Assembly (NCBI GenBank): GCA_015066815.1
Contig: SVNR01000027.1
Location: forward strand, 1-38,490
Reading direction: 5' to 3'
Length of the DNA stretch: 38,490 bases
Source: Ruminococcus sp.
Lineage (GTDB): Bacteria > Bacillota > Clostridia > Oscillospirales > Ruminococcaceae
Position 1 is the first letter of the stretch. Each line of letters begins with the position of its first letter. The position numbers were made by a program, and so were the translations under genes. Below, piece after piece: positions 1 to 8,066 of the stretch. Under the pieces are notes generated by a model. That model searched no databases. It was not told the origin of the DNA and worked only from the letters and a program-made list of their open reading frames with translations.

Positions 1-80
1 AGACAGATAAACTATGCGAGGATTATGTTATCAGCGTCCTCGAAGTGATAAAAAGAAAAGGATATGCGCTTGAACGTTAA
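1..80 (+). CDS. C-terminal end of an unidentified protein (partial, runs off the left edge)
   Basis: An open frame enters from the left edge (codons in phase with base 3) and ends at TAA 78-80. Its last residues read CEDYVISVLEVIKRKGYALER. The helical, charged composition and codon use match the neighbouring genes, so it is probably the true end of an upstream gene. Too little is visible to name a family. It is followed within 10 bp by a long inverted repeat. Confidence 0.55.
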   Translation, partial: TDKLCEDYVISVLEVIKRKGYALER

Positions 81-87
81 AAAATAA

Positions 88-120
88 TAGTGAATGCAAA
101 ACCCCTTTTTGCATTCACTA
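88..120 (+). terminator. Long inverted repeat, probable terminator of the left-edge gene
   Basis: Perfect 14-bp arms at 88-101 (TAGTGAATGCAAAA) and 107-120 enclose a short C-rich loop. It lies 8 bp after the stop of the left-edge gene. No T-run follows the stem on the plus strand, so it may be a weak terminator or an mRNA 3' stabilising hairpin. Position and stem strength are seen; function is inferred. Confidence 0.5.
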
Positions 121-123
121 TAG

Positions 124-140
124 TTATAGTAAACGAAAAA
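124..140 (+). repeat. 17-bp repeat shared with the hairpin arm at 19017-19033
   Basis: The string TTATAGTAAACGAAAAA occurs here once and again, exactly, as the left arm of the perfect hairpin at 19017-19055. Here there is no matching second arm. It sits between the inverted repeat at 88-120 and the ribosome binding site of the next gene. Confidence 0.6.
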
Positions 141-186
141 GATTTTTTTGACAGATTCTGAACACATACAAAAGGAGCCGGATACG

Positions 187-744
187 TTGGAAAACAAAAA
201 TAACAAAGGGAAAAAAACAAACCCCGGACTTTATACAATCGTTTTTGTTATACTGGCAGTACTGGGAGTTCTGACAGGCAGGTTTACTCTGAGCGATAAG
301 GAAGATGATTCTTTTTATCAGGGGGAAGCTATTGTCACCACAGATAGTTCTTCAGTCATTTCAGATGCTATAGATACTGAAGTACCTGATTCTGTCATTA
401 TAGTAACAGAATCAGAAATCACTGAAGCACAGGAAACTGAAGCAGACATAACAGAATCGGAAGCTGAAGAATATATCGTTTATACCTTCAGAACCGCAAA
501 GCTGCTTGACGATCATTACGAAAAGCACGGAAAAGAGATGGGATTTGCTTCTGCAGAAGAATACGAAGCAGCAGCCTCCGACGTTGTAAATTCACCCGAT
601 GCACTTTACAAGAAGGAAAAAGAAGATAACGACGATATATATTATATCGAATCAACAAATGAATTTGTAGTTGTTTCAACAGACGGATATCTTAGAACGT
701 ATTTTTATCCTGACAAAGGAAAGGCTTACTTTGACAGGCAATAA
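187..744 (+). CDS. Membrane-anchored protein with a nuclease-toxin-like (BECR-type) C-terminal domain
   Basis: About 185 residues. A short basic, Asn/Lys-rich N-terminus precedes one membrane segment (about residues 15-31, LYTIVFVILAVLGVLTG). An acidic Thr/Ser/Glu-rich stalk follows (about 35-95), then a compact C-terminal domain of about 85 residues. That domain has the pattern DDHYEKHG, an EEY helix, TNEFVVVSTDG and a final RTYFYPDKG. This resembles the Barnase-EndoU-ColicinE5/D-RelE-like nuclease domains found at the ends of polymorphic toxins and phage proteins; that resemblance is from memory. The topology predicts the domain outside the cell. The TTG start at 187 is chosen because AGGAG lies 9 bases upstream; a TTG at 148 has no ribosome binding site. 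No immunity gene is adjacent, so a toxin role is unproven. Confidence 0.6.
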   Translation: MENKNNKGKKTNPGLYTIVFVILAVLGVLTGRFTLSDKEDDSFYQGEAIVTTDSSSVISDAIDTEVPDSVIIVTESEITEAQETEADITESEAEEYIVYTFRTAKLLDDHYEKHGKEMGFASAEEYEAAASDVVNSPDALYKKEKEDNDDIYYIESTNEFVVVSTDGYLRTYFYPDKGKAYFDRQ

Positions 745-754
745 CACATCATTG

Positions 755-786
755 AGGAGCAGGATTAAAAAACTGCTCTTTTTTAT
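755..786 (+). terminator. Intrinsic terminator
   Basis: Stem GAGCAG (757-762) / CTGCTC (773-778), extendable at the base, followed directly by a T-run at 779-784. It lies 11 bp after the stop of the membrane-anchored protein. Confidence 0.8.
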
Positions 787-843
787 TGTGAGCTGATGTA
801 TGTGTTGTTTTGTATAGCTTTAATATGTGTATAAATTTATTAA

Positions 844-895
844 TATTCCCTTGCACATCCGTTTCCTGCGGTCACTCCGTGCATATCGGCTAATA
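844..895 (+). repeat. Dispersed structured element, copy A
   Basis: About 42 bp (from CCTTGCACAT to GCATATCGGC) match the minus strand of 9341-9391 with two substitutions and one indel. The core contains TGCAC...GTGCA, which can pair. The flanks TATT...AATA can extend the stem, whereas copy B has ATTG...CAAT in the same place. The element lies about 100 bp upstream of the ter promoter in a gene-free stretch (787-1146). Apart from this element and the ter promoter/leader I see nothing in that stretch. Confidence 0.65.
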
Positions 896-998
896 GTGAT
901 ATAATAGCTGATTGATGGATAAAACATATTCTTTAAACAGGTGTTCATTATAAAAAATATAATAAATAAAAACTTTGGTAATTTTATTTCTTTTTTTA

Positions 999-1027
999 TT
1001 GACAAACGCAAAAAAATGGTATATAAT
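999..1027 (+). promoter_or_regulatory. Consensus housekeeping (sigma-A) promoter of the ter operon
   Basis: TTGACA at 999-1004 and TATAAT at 1022-1027 are both perfect and separated by exactly 17 bp. Transcription should start near 1034, leaving a leader of about 110 nt before the first gene. No operator is recognisable. Confidence 0.88.
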
Positions 1028-1044
1028 TATTTCAATCTATCTAT

Positions 1045-1109
1045 TATGCATATTTGCTACCCTTAATCGGTTCCTTTGAACTTTGTAAAAGTTCAAGTGT
1101 ATATGCATA
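1045..1109 (+). promoter_or_regulatory. Foldable 5' leader of the ter operon
   Basis: An outer 9-bp pairing (TATGCATAT 1045-1053 with ATATGCATA 1101-1109) encloses a perfect 9-bp hairpin, TTGAACTTT 1076-1084 / AAAGTTCAA 1088-1096, with a 3-nt loop. An unpaired 22-nt segment (1054-1075) includes a short C-run and GGTTCC. The whole lies between the promoter and the vWA gene ribosome binding site. I do not recognise it as a known riboswitch class. The outer arms are A/T-rich and near-palindromic, so the outer stem is less certain than the inner one. Confidence 0.5.
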
Positions 1110-1146
1110 TATTTAAGAGGATATTTAGAAAAAACGATAGGAGATT

Positions 1147-1797
1147 ATGATTTTTATGTCAGATTTTACAAGAAGATTACCGGTTTATCTGCTTCTTGAT
1201 ACATCGGGATCTATGAACGGTGAGCCAATAGAGGCAGTAAGACAGGGAGTAAAGGCTCTTCTGATGGAGCTAAAAAGTGATCCGCAGGCGCTTGAAACTG
1301 CATACTTATCAGTGATAACTTTTGACAGTATTGCAAGACAGGTTTGTCCGCTCACCGAAATAATGGATTTTAAAGAGCCTGATCTTCAGGCAAATGGAAT
1401 AACATCACTCGGAGCAGCTCTGAGACTGCTTACCGAATGCATAAACGATGAAGTGCGCCAGTCAGGACCTAATCAGAAGGGTGACTGGAAGCCGCTTGTT
1501 TTTATTTTAACTGACGGAGCACCTACAGACGAATGGGAATCGGCAGTAGATGAACTCAGACAAAGCAAGCCGGCAAATATAATAGCATGTGCGGCAGGTG
1601 CCCAGGCAGATACTTCTGTACTGAAAAAAATAACAAACAACGTACTTATGATGAACAGTCTCTCAGCAGGAGACCTCGCGCAGTTCTTCACATGGGTATC
1701 AGGCTCGATCAAGATGTCATCCGGCAGTGTTGACGCTCTTCCGGGACAGCCGATAGAGCTTCCGCCGCCGCCGCAGGGATTTGTTATAGTACCGTAA
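1147..1797 (+). CDS. TerY-like von Willebrand factor A (vWA) domain protein
   Basis: 216 residues, almost all one vWA domain. The metal-ion-dependent adhesion site is complete: DTSGS at residues 18-22, Thr86 in GITSLG and Asp123 in LTDGAPTDEW. A Pro-rich tail (PGQPIELPPPPQG) ends the protein. TerY family proteins are cytosolic vWA proteins that act with a PP2C phosphatase and a kinase in Ter stress systems, and exactly those two genes follow. The start could be ATG 1147 or ATG 1156: AGGAG at 1139-1143 is rather close to the first and slightly far from the second, and TerY proteins typically begin close to the RRLPVYLLLD segment. First gene of the operon. Confidence 0.88.
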   Translation: MIFMSDFTRRLPVYLLLDTSGSMNGEPIEAVRQGVKALLMELKSDPQALETAYLSVITFDSIARQVCPLTEIMDFKEPDLQANGITSLGAALRLLTECINDEVRQSGPNQKGDWKPLVFILTDGAPTDEWESAVDELRQSKPANIIACAAGAQADTSVLKKITNNVLMMNSLSAGDLAQFFTWVSGSIKMSSGSVDALPGQPIELPPPPQGFVIVP

Positions 1798-1813
1798 TTG
1801 AGTAGGTGTTAAA

Positions 1814-3109
1814 GTGAATAAAAACGACAACGAAAAGATTTCCGATGAAGAAATAATAGACGTTGAAGCGGAAGATCTGAAAACAGTTACCGAGGAGGAG
1901 CTTGAAAAATATATAAATCCTCCTGCTGATGTTATAAAAAAAACTGCTTCTCTGTGGCAGTACAAACCCGTTCCGGATAATGAACCTGAACCTTATGAAG
2001 AGTATACTTCATCAGAATCAGAGCATAATGGTTTCCGGATAACCGGTGCAAGAGTGCGTGGAAAAAAACACAAGCATGAAGGTACAAACTGCGATGACTG
2101 GTTCGAATACGAAACAGTAGGTGACTGGTGTATCATGGCCGTTTCAGACGGTGCAGGTTCAAAAAAGTTTTCACGTATAGGTGCTATGGAATCATGCCGT
2201 GCAGCTATAGGACATATCAGGGAGCAGTTAGAGAATATTTCTGTAGAACAGGTTGAAAAGCTTTCACTTCCCCGTGAGGACGCTCTTTTTGTTGAAGGCT
2301 GCAGTTTTTTTGCTTCAATGCTTCAGGACTCCGTAATAAAAGCACGTGACAGTGTTATAAAGGCATACGAAGAAAGAAAAACAAAGTTTGAGTATCTTAA
2401 GCTTCTTGACAGAGATCTTGAGGTAAAGGATTTTTCAGGAACATTTCTTGTATGTATGCTGCTTCCGGTGTCAGTTGACGGAGAAAAAGAATACTTTGTT
2501 GTAGCCTGTCAGATAGGCGATGGTATCATATGTTCAGTTGATAATAACGCGGAGTTTGACAAGGCGCTCAGGCTTTTAAGCGAGCCGGACAACGGTGTTT
2601 ATTCGGGAGAAACTGATTTTCTCACCTCCGAAAGCATAAACCGCAAAGAGAATCTTATGGTAAAAACAAAGATCATGCGCGGAAAAACATCAGCTGTCAT
2701 GCTTATGACAGACGGGGTTGCAGATGATTATTTTCCTAATTCTCCGCAGCTTTTAAGACTATATCTCGATCTGGAGCTTAACGGAATATTTGATATTCCG
2801 ATATACAAAGAAAACAGTGAAAAAAAGCTTCCTGACAATATTCCTGAGCCTGTAAGCTATCCCTGGGTAAATGACAACGCAAAGACAGTTGCTGTTCAGT
2901 ATGCCAACAAAATCTCTGAAGAAACAGGGTGTACTCTTGAAGAATTATGGAATAACAGGGATATAATAAACAAGGCTTCACTTCAGAATTTTGGAACGGA
3001 GCTTCCGATACTCAGAAAAGACAGGCTTTTAAGATGGCTTGATAACTATACGGAGCGAGGTTCGTTTGACGACAGAACTCTGCTCATATGCAAAATCATG
3101 GAAAAATGA
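1814..3109 (+). CDS. PP2C-family serine/threonine phosphatase of the Ter triad
   Basis: 431 residues with a GTG start preceded by a weak AGTAGGTG. The first 70 residues are acidic and probably disordered. The catalytic domain follows with the PP2C metal-binding motifs: NCDDW (about 93-97), SDGAGS (111-116), SGTFLV, QIGDGII, LMTDGVADD (Asp300) and SFDDRT near the C-terminus. PP2C enzymes use two Mn2+/Mg2+ ions to dephosphorylate Ser/Thr. Sitting between a TerY-like vWA gene and a kinase gene, it should reverse the phosphorylation made by that kinase; this is inference from the conserved gene triad. Its stop is 10 bp before the kinase start, indicating coupled translation. Confidence 0.88.
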   Translation: MNKNDNEKISDEEIIDVEAEDLKTVTEEELEKYINPPADVIKKTASLWQYKPVPDNEPEPYEEYTSSESEHNGFRITGARVRGKKHKHEGTNCDDWFEYETVGDWCIMAVSDGAGSKKFSRIGAMESCRAAIGHIREQLENISVEQVEKLSLPREDALFVEGCSFFASMLQDSVIKARDSVIKAYEERKTKFEYLKLLDRDLEVKDFSGTFLVCMLLPVSVDGEKEYFVVACQIGDGIICSVDNNAEFDKALRLLSEPDNGVYSGETDFLTSESINRKENLMVKTKIMRGKTSAVMLMTDGVADDYFPNSPQLLRLYLDLELNGIFDIPIYKENSEKKLPDNIPEPVSYPWVNDNAKTVAVQYANKISEETGCTLEELWNNRDIINKASLQNFGTELPILRKDRLLRWLDNYTERGSFDDRTLLICKIMEK

Positions 3110-3119
3110 GGTCACGAGG

Positions 3120-4595
3120 ATGGCAAGAATAAGACGTGCATTGCTTATGAACGGCAATGAAATAGAGTATGTTGAAACGGAAAATCCTCCCAGAGGCGGT
3201 ATGAAGTATACCTACTTCACGCCGGACAAATCCTACGTAATACAGTTTTTCAATGATCCCGCAAATGCAAACGACCCTAAGATACAGGATCGTATCAAGG
3301 CGATAATAGGCAGATATAATCCTACTGTATCCGAGGAAAACGGTGGTGCAAAGGGTAACGACAGCATAACTGCCGAATACTTTTCAAAGCGTTTTTGCTG
3401 GCCGGTCGATATTGTTGTAAAACCGCAGTTCGGAATAGTATGTCCGTCTTATCCCAAAAACTTCTTTTTCGGAGATAATGCGTCGCAGATACTCAACATA
3501 AAGGGAAAAGACAAAAAAAGCAACTGGTTCACAGGAAAGAGCAGAAAATATCTTAATTCCTCTGAGACAGGGGATTTCAGATCAATGCTTCAGATGTCGA
3601 TACTTCTTGCAAGGTCTCTGAGAAGAATGCATCAGGCAGGACTTGCGCATTCGGATCTTTCGTGCAATAACGTTCTTGTAGATCCGCGTTCCGGTACATG
3701 TGTGATTATAGACATTGATTCGCTTGTGGTTCCCGGACTCTATCCGCCTGAGGTGATAGGAACAAGAGGATATGTTGCACCTGAGGTGCTTCAGACACTT
3801 GGAATGAGCAGGGAGGACCGCAAGTTTCCGAGTGTTCAGACTGATCTTCACTCTATGGCAGTGCTTATTTATGAATATATTTTTCTGAGACATCCGATAA
3901 TCGGACCCAAGATATATTCTCAGGATCCTGAGGAGGATGATCATCTTTGTCTCGGAAAATGTGCAACTTTTATAGAAGACCCTGACGACACTTCAAACAG
4001 ACCCGATAATCTCAGTTATACTATAAAAGATCTCGGGCCGTATCTGGAGGAGCTGTTTATAAGAGCCTTCTGCCAGGGACTTCACTCTCCGAAGGAACGC
4101 CCCACAGCAATGGAATGGGAAAGAGGACTTGTGAAAACATGGAATTTACTGCACAGATGTACAAACCCTAACTGTGAAAAAAAATACTTTATCTTATATG
4201 ATACAAGTAAACCTGTATGTCCCTTCTGTGGCATGAAAATAAAAAACAAGACAATTATGAAGCTTGATTTCATGACTCAGAGAAAAGGTTATACAGGCCG
4301 GTGGTTCAAGTCTTCAGAGCTTATCGCAGAAGATAATACTCCGATATGCAGCTGGAATCTGTATTCCAATGTATATCCGGATGAAAAGGCTTCAGACAGA
4401 GAAGTGAAAGCGTATATAAAGTACGAGGATGAGAAATACTATCTGGTAAACCTTGCGGCAGACAATCTGCTTTCACCGGACGGAAGTATTATTCCGAGGG
4501 GACATGCCACCGAAATAACCGACAGATCCACATTCAGGCTTGTAAGGGATAAAAACAGCCTGCTTCTTCATGCAGAGCTGTTTGAAAATATATAA
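3120..4595 (+). CDS. Atypical protein kinase with C-terminal zinc ribbon (Ter triad)
   Basis: 491 residues. The start at ATG 3120 is set by GAGGT at 3108-3112, overlapping the PP2C stop; the longer frame back to 3039 lies inside the phosphatase. The kinase core has HSDLSCNNVL (Asp179, Asn184) for the catalytic loop and IIDID (Asp198) where DFG is expected. A normal APE-like segment (GYVAPEVLQ) follows. The usual beta-3 Lys appears to be Gln (SYVIQFF), so ATP handling may be unusual. Residues about 347-370 form a Cys4 zinc ribbon (CTNPNCEKK ... CPFC). A beta-rich C-terminal domain follows. Kinase, PP2C and TerY-like vWA genes together make the TerY-P triad known from Ter stress loci. Confidence 0.87.
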   Translation: MARIRRALLMNGNEIEYVETENPPRGGMKYTYFTPDKSYVIQFFNDPANANDPKIQDRIKAIIGRYNPTVSEENGGAKGNDSITAEYFSKRFCWPVDIVVKPQFGIVCPSYPKNFFFGDNASQILNIKGKDKKSNWFTGKSRKYLNSSETGDFRSMLQMSILLARSLRRMHQAGLAHSDLSCNNVLVDPRSGTCVIIDIDSLVVPGLYPPEVIGTRGYVAPEVLQTLGMSREDRKFPSVQTDLHSMAVLIYEYIFLRHPIIGPKIYSQDPEEDDHLCLGKCATFIEDPDDTSNRPDNLSYTIKDLGPYLEELFIRAFCQGLHSPKERPTAMEWERGLVKTWNLLHRCTNPNCEKKYFILYDTSKPVCPFCGMKIKNKTIMKLDFMTQRKGYTGRWFKSSELIAEDNTPICSWNLYSNVYPDEKASDREVKAYIKYEDEKYYLVNLAADNLLSPDGSIIPRGHATEITDRSTFRLVRDKNSLLLHAELFENI

Positions 4596-4617
4596 TAATC
4601 AAAAAAAGGAGTAAAAA

Positions 4618-7338
4618 ATGGAACAATCTAAGGAAAAAAAATTTGGTCTGACAGACGCTCAGGTCGAAAAGTCACGTACCGAACACGGAACCAACAGGTT
4701 AAGTGAGGTAAAGGGAGAAACATTTTTTGATAAGCTTAAGGATAACTTCGGAGACCCGATGATCAAGATCCTTTGTGTTGCGCTTGGCATAAACGTGCTT
4801 ATTTTTATTCTCGGTGCAACAAACATTCTTAAAGACGTTGATGTAGAGTGGTATGAACCGGTAGGAATCGCAATAGCGATTGCTCTTGCTACACTGGTTT
4901 CGACTTTTTCAGAATACAGAAACGAAAATGCTTTTCAGAAGCTTCAGGAAGAAGCCTCAAAAATCACATGTAAAATATACAGAAACGATTCTATTCAGGA
5001 AATCCCTATCGATGATATAGTAGTCGGAGACTGCATACTTCTTCAGTCAGGCGACAAGATACCGGCTGATGGTAAGATTGTTGATGGTAACATAAAAGTT
5101 GACCAGTCAGTTCTTAACGGTGAGTCCAAGGAAGCCGGAAAGATTCCGATGCCTGAGGATTATTCCGATGAGGGCGAGGCAATGGATTTTCTCAATCCGT
5201 ATAAGGTTTTCAGAGGCTCTGTTGTATGCTCCGGAAACGCTGTAATGGAAGTTACTGTTGTAGGCGACAAGTCTGTGTATGGACAGATTGCCAAGGAGCT
5301 TCAGCAGGACGATGACAGAGACAGCCCGCTCAAGGTAAAGCTTTCAAACCTTGCAGGCGGAATCAGTAAGTTCGGATATATCGGCGGTGTTGCTATTGCA
5401 CTGGCTCTTATGGTTCAGAGAATCATGACAGGCGGCGGATTCGGCGAATATTTTGCAGGCGGATTTGCAAATATCCTTGCAGATTTTCTTGACGCAGTTA
5501 TTCTTGCAGTTATCATTATAGTTATGGCTGTTCCTGAGGGACTTCCTCTTATGATTGCTCTCGTTTCAGCTATGAATATGGGTAAGATGCTCAAGGATAA
5601 CGTTCTTGTAAGAAAGATAAACGGTATTGAAACAGCAGGAAGCCTCAATATCCTTTTCTCAGATAAAACAGGTACTATTACAAAGGGTAAGCTTGAAGTA
5701 GTTACATTTGTTGACGGCGGCATGACAGAGTATGCAAAGGCTGAAGACGTAAAGGGCAAGCTTTCTGAGATAATGTCTGTGGCTATTCATCACAACACAA
5801 CATCACTTATTTCCAGAGAAAACGGAAAGGCTAACGTTGTAGGCGGAAACGCAACAGAAAAAGCAGTTCTCGGCTTTGCTGTAAACGTGATTCCGGAAAA
5901 TGTAAAGGCTGAGAAGGTAGCTTCTATTCCTTTTAACAGTACTAACAAGTATTCAGCTACACAGATCAAGGGTGACTATAACTACACACTTATAAAGGGT
6001 GCTCCTGAAAAAATCATTTCACGCTGCAAGTACTACTTCGATGAAGAAGGAAACAAGTGTGAGTTTACAAACGCACAGGCTATCGAAGACAAGATAAACG
6101 AGCTCGCAGGAAGAGCTATAAGAGTTCTCGGACTTGCTGTAGCTGATGAAGCACTTGGCGAAGAAGCACTTCCTGAAGGTGACTGGACACTCATAGGTAT
6201 TCTCGGTATCAGAGACGAGGTTCGTCCTGAATCAGTTACTGCTATCGCAGAGGTACACCAGGCAGGCGTACAGGTAGTTATGATCACAGGTGACCGTAAG
6301 GATACTGCAGTTGCTATTGCTAAGGAAGCAAATCTTCTTACTTCCGAAAAGGACGTTGTACTTACATCTGACGAGCTTCAGAAGATGTCTGATGAAGAGA
6401 TAAAGAAGATTCTCCCTGATATCAGAGTTATTGCGAGAGCACTTCCGAGTGACAAGAGCCGTCTTGTAAGACTTGCTCAGGAGCTTGAGCTTGTTGTTGG
6501 TATGACAGGTGACGGTGTAAACGACTCTCCGGCACTCAAAAAGGCCGATGTAGGCTTTGCTATGGGCGGCGGTACAGAAGTTGCCAAGGAAGCGAGTGAT
6601 ATAGTAATTCTTGATGATAACTTCAACTCAATTGACAAGGCTATTCTCTATGGACGTACTATTTTTAACAGCATAAGAAAGTTTATCATATTCCAGCTTA
6701 CTATCAACGTTGCGGCAGTTCTTATTTCGTTTATATGTCCGCTTATCGGAATAAACGAACCTCTTACAGTTATACAGATTCTCTGGGTAAACCTTGTTAT
6801 GGATACACTTGCAGCTCTTGCGTTCGGTGGTGAACCGGCTCTCAAGAGATTTATGCAGGAAAAACCGAAAAAACGTTCCGAAAACATTGTAAGCAAACAG
6901 ATGTGGAGCAGCATTATCACAGGAAGCTTATGGATGTTTATACTTGGCTTTATAATGCTTACATTTGCACCGCTTCAGAAGATCTTTGTTGAAGGCCTTG
7001 ATACATCAAGGATGTTTAATCCTGCTGATTTTTCAAACGGTGATGTTTACCTTGAGCTTGGAACAGCTTACTTTGCATTCTTTATTTTCTCAGCAGTGTT
7101 CAATGCATTCAACGCAAGAACAGAGAAGTTGAATCTTTTTGAAAACATCGGAGGAAACAAGGGATTTTTCAAGGTGCTTGCTATTATAGCGGTAGTTCAG
7201 ATCGCAATGACATATCTCGGAGGAAAAGTTCTGAGATGTCACGGTCTTGATCTTATAGAGTGGCTGGTAGTATTCGTTATGGCAATATCGATTATTCCGG
7301 TTGATCTCTTCAGAAAGTTTGTGATGAAAAACAAATAA
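4618..7338 (+). CDS. Calcium-translocating P-type ATPase (PMCA/SERCA-like)
   Basis: 906 residues with an AGGAG site upstream. The N-terminal cation-ATPase domain is followed by the actuator motif LNGES (about 167-171), membrane motif VPEGLPL (about 304-310, the P-IIA calcium site motif), the phosphorylation site DKTGT (Asp349) and the hinge TGDGVNDSPALKKADVG (from about 630). Six C-terminal membrane segments end the protein. P-IIA pumps export Ca2+ from the cytosol using ATP. The gene lies between the Ter triad and two TerD genes. TerD domains bind calcium, so a shared calcium-linked stress response is a fair inference. It could transport Mn2+ as well. Confidence 0.9.
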   Translation: MEQSKEKKFGLTDAQVEKSRTEHGTNRLSEVKGETFFDKLKDNFGDPMIKILCVALGINVLIFILGATNILKDVDVEWYEPVGIAIAIALATLVSTFSEYRNENAFQKLQEEASKITCKIYRNDSIQEIPIDDIVVGDCILLQSGDKIPADGKIVDGNIKVDQSVLNGESKEAGKIPMPEDYSDEGEAMDFLNPYKVFRGSVVCSGNAVMEVTVVGDKSVYGQIAKELQQDDDRDSPLKVKLSNLAGGISKFGYIGGVAIALALMVQRIMTGGGFGEYFAGGFANILADFLDAVILAVIIIVMAVPEGLPLMIALVSAMNMGKMLKDNVLVRKINGIETAGSLNILFSDKTGTITKGKLEVVTFVDGGMTEYAKAEDVKGKLSEIMSVAIHHNTTSLISRENGKANVVGGNATEKAVLGFAVNVIPENVKAEKVASIPFNSTNKYSATQIKGDYNYTLIKGAPEKIISRCKYYFDEEGNKCEFTNAQAIEDKINELAGRAIRVLGLAVADEALGEEALPEGDWTLIGILGIRDEVRPESVTAIAEVHQAGVQVVMITGDRKDTAVAIAKEANLLTSEKDVVLTSDELQKMSDEEIKKILPDIRVIARALPSDKSRLVRLAQELELVVGMTGDGVNDSPALKKADVGFAMGGGTEVAKEASDIVILDDNFNSIDKAILYGRTIFNSIRKFIIFQLTINVAAVLISFICPLIGINEPLTVIQILWVNLVMDTLAALAFGGEPALKRFMQEKPKKRSENIVSKQMWSSIITGSLWMFILGFIMLTFAPLQKIFVEGLDTSRMFNPADFSNGDVYLELGTAYFAFFIFSAVFNAFNARTEKLNLFENIGGNKGFFKVLAIIAVVQIAMTYLGGKVLRCHGLDLIEWLVVFVMAISIIPVDLFRKFVMKNK

Positions 7339-7362
7339 AAAAATGAAAGGGATGTAGAAAAA

Positions 7363-7950
7363 ATGGCAGTAAATCTTCAGAAGGGTCAGAAAATTGACCT
7401 TACAAAAGGAAATGCGGGGCTGAAAAAAGTTGTAGTAGGTCTCGGTTGGGATGAAGCACCGAAGAAGTTCAGTCTTTTTGGCGGGAGAAGTCAGGATATA
7501 GACTGTGATGCAATAGCGCTTGTTCTCACCGATGATAAACTCGGAAGCAAGGACGATGTAGTTTTTTACAACAATCTTACACATAAAACACACTGTGTCC
7601 TGCATCAGGGGGATAACCTTACAGGAGGCGGAGATGGTGATGATGAACAGATACAGGTTTTCTTAAGCGATCTTCCGCAGCAGTATAACAGAGTTGTTTT
7701 TGCTGTAACCATATACGAAGCTACAAAGCGTGGCCAGGACTTTGGTATGATCAAAAACGCTTTTATACGAATTGTGAATGCTGACAACAATCAGGAGCTG
7801 TGTCGTTTCAATCTTTCTGATAACTATGGCGGAATGACAGCGATGGTATTCGGAGAGCTATACAGAAGAGACGGCGAATGGAAGTTCAATGCTGTAGGTG
7901 ACGGCACTAAGGATGACGGAGTGTCACAGCTTATCAAGAGATTTATATGA
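7363..7950 (+). CDS. TerD-family calcium-binding stress protein (first copy)
   Basis: 195 residues, one TerD domain. It begins MAVNLQKGQKIDLTK, the usual TerD N-terminus. It carries the calcium-site segments SQDIDCDAIALVL and GDNLTGGGDGDDEQ, and the C-terminal GELYRRDGEWKFNAVGDG. It shares these motifs with the second TerD gene downstream, but its first loop (APKKFSLFGGRSQDID) is longer and different. TerD proteins are small cytoplasmic beta-sandwich proteins linked to tellurite, phage and envelope stress resistance. It starts 24 bp after the Ca2+ ATPase. Confidence 0.92.
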   Translation: MAVNLQKGQKIDLTKGNAGLKKVVVGLGWDEAPKKFSLFGGRSQDIDCDAIALVLTDDKLGSKDDVVFYNNLTHKTHCVLHQGDNLTGGGDGDDEQIQVFLSDLPQQYNRVVFAVTIYEATKRGQDFGMIKNAFIRIVNADNNQELCRFNLSDNYGGMTAMVFGELYRRDGEWKFNAVGDGTKDDGVSQLIKRFI

Positions 7951-7956
7951 TCGTTG

Positions 7957-8026
7957 CTGAAGCCTGCATATAGATATGGTGAACCAAAAAAATATTTCTC
8001 GTTTGCTATAAAACTGCAGGCTTCAG
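7957..8026 (+). repeat. 12-bp inverted repeat between the two terD genes
   Basis: Perfect arms CTGAAGCCTGCA (7957-7968) and TGCAGGCTTCAG (8015-8026) are separated by 46 nt. The structure fills most of the 116-bp gap between the terD genes. No T-run follows the second arm. It could be an RNA processing or stability element that adjusts the ratio of the two TerD proteins, or a protein-binding site. Confidence 0.6.
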
Positions 8027-8066
8027 AACAATACATCAATAATTTATTTTTGGGAGGTATAAAACA

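Noticed and set aside
148-186. TTG start at 148 for the membrane-anchored protein, and TTGACA there as a promoter
   Set aside because: No ribosome binding site precedes 148, while AGGAG suits TTG 187. TTGACA at 148-153 has no -10 at a normal distance.
3039-3119. Longer kinase reading frame starting inside the phosphatase gene
   Set aside because: ATG 3120 has a good ribosome binding site and the extra residues are the PP2C C-terminus read in another frame.
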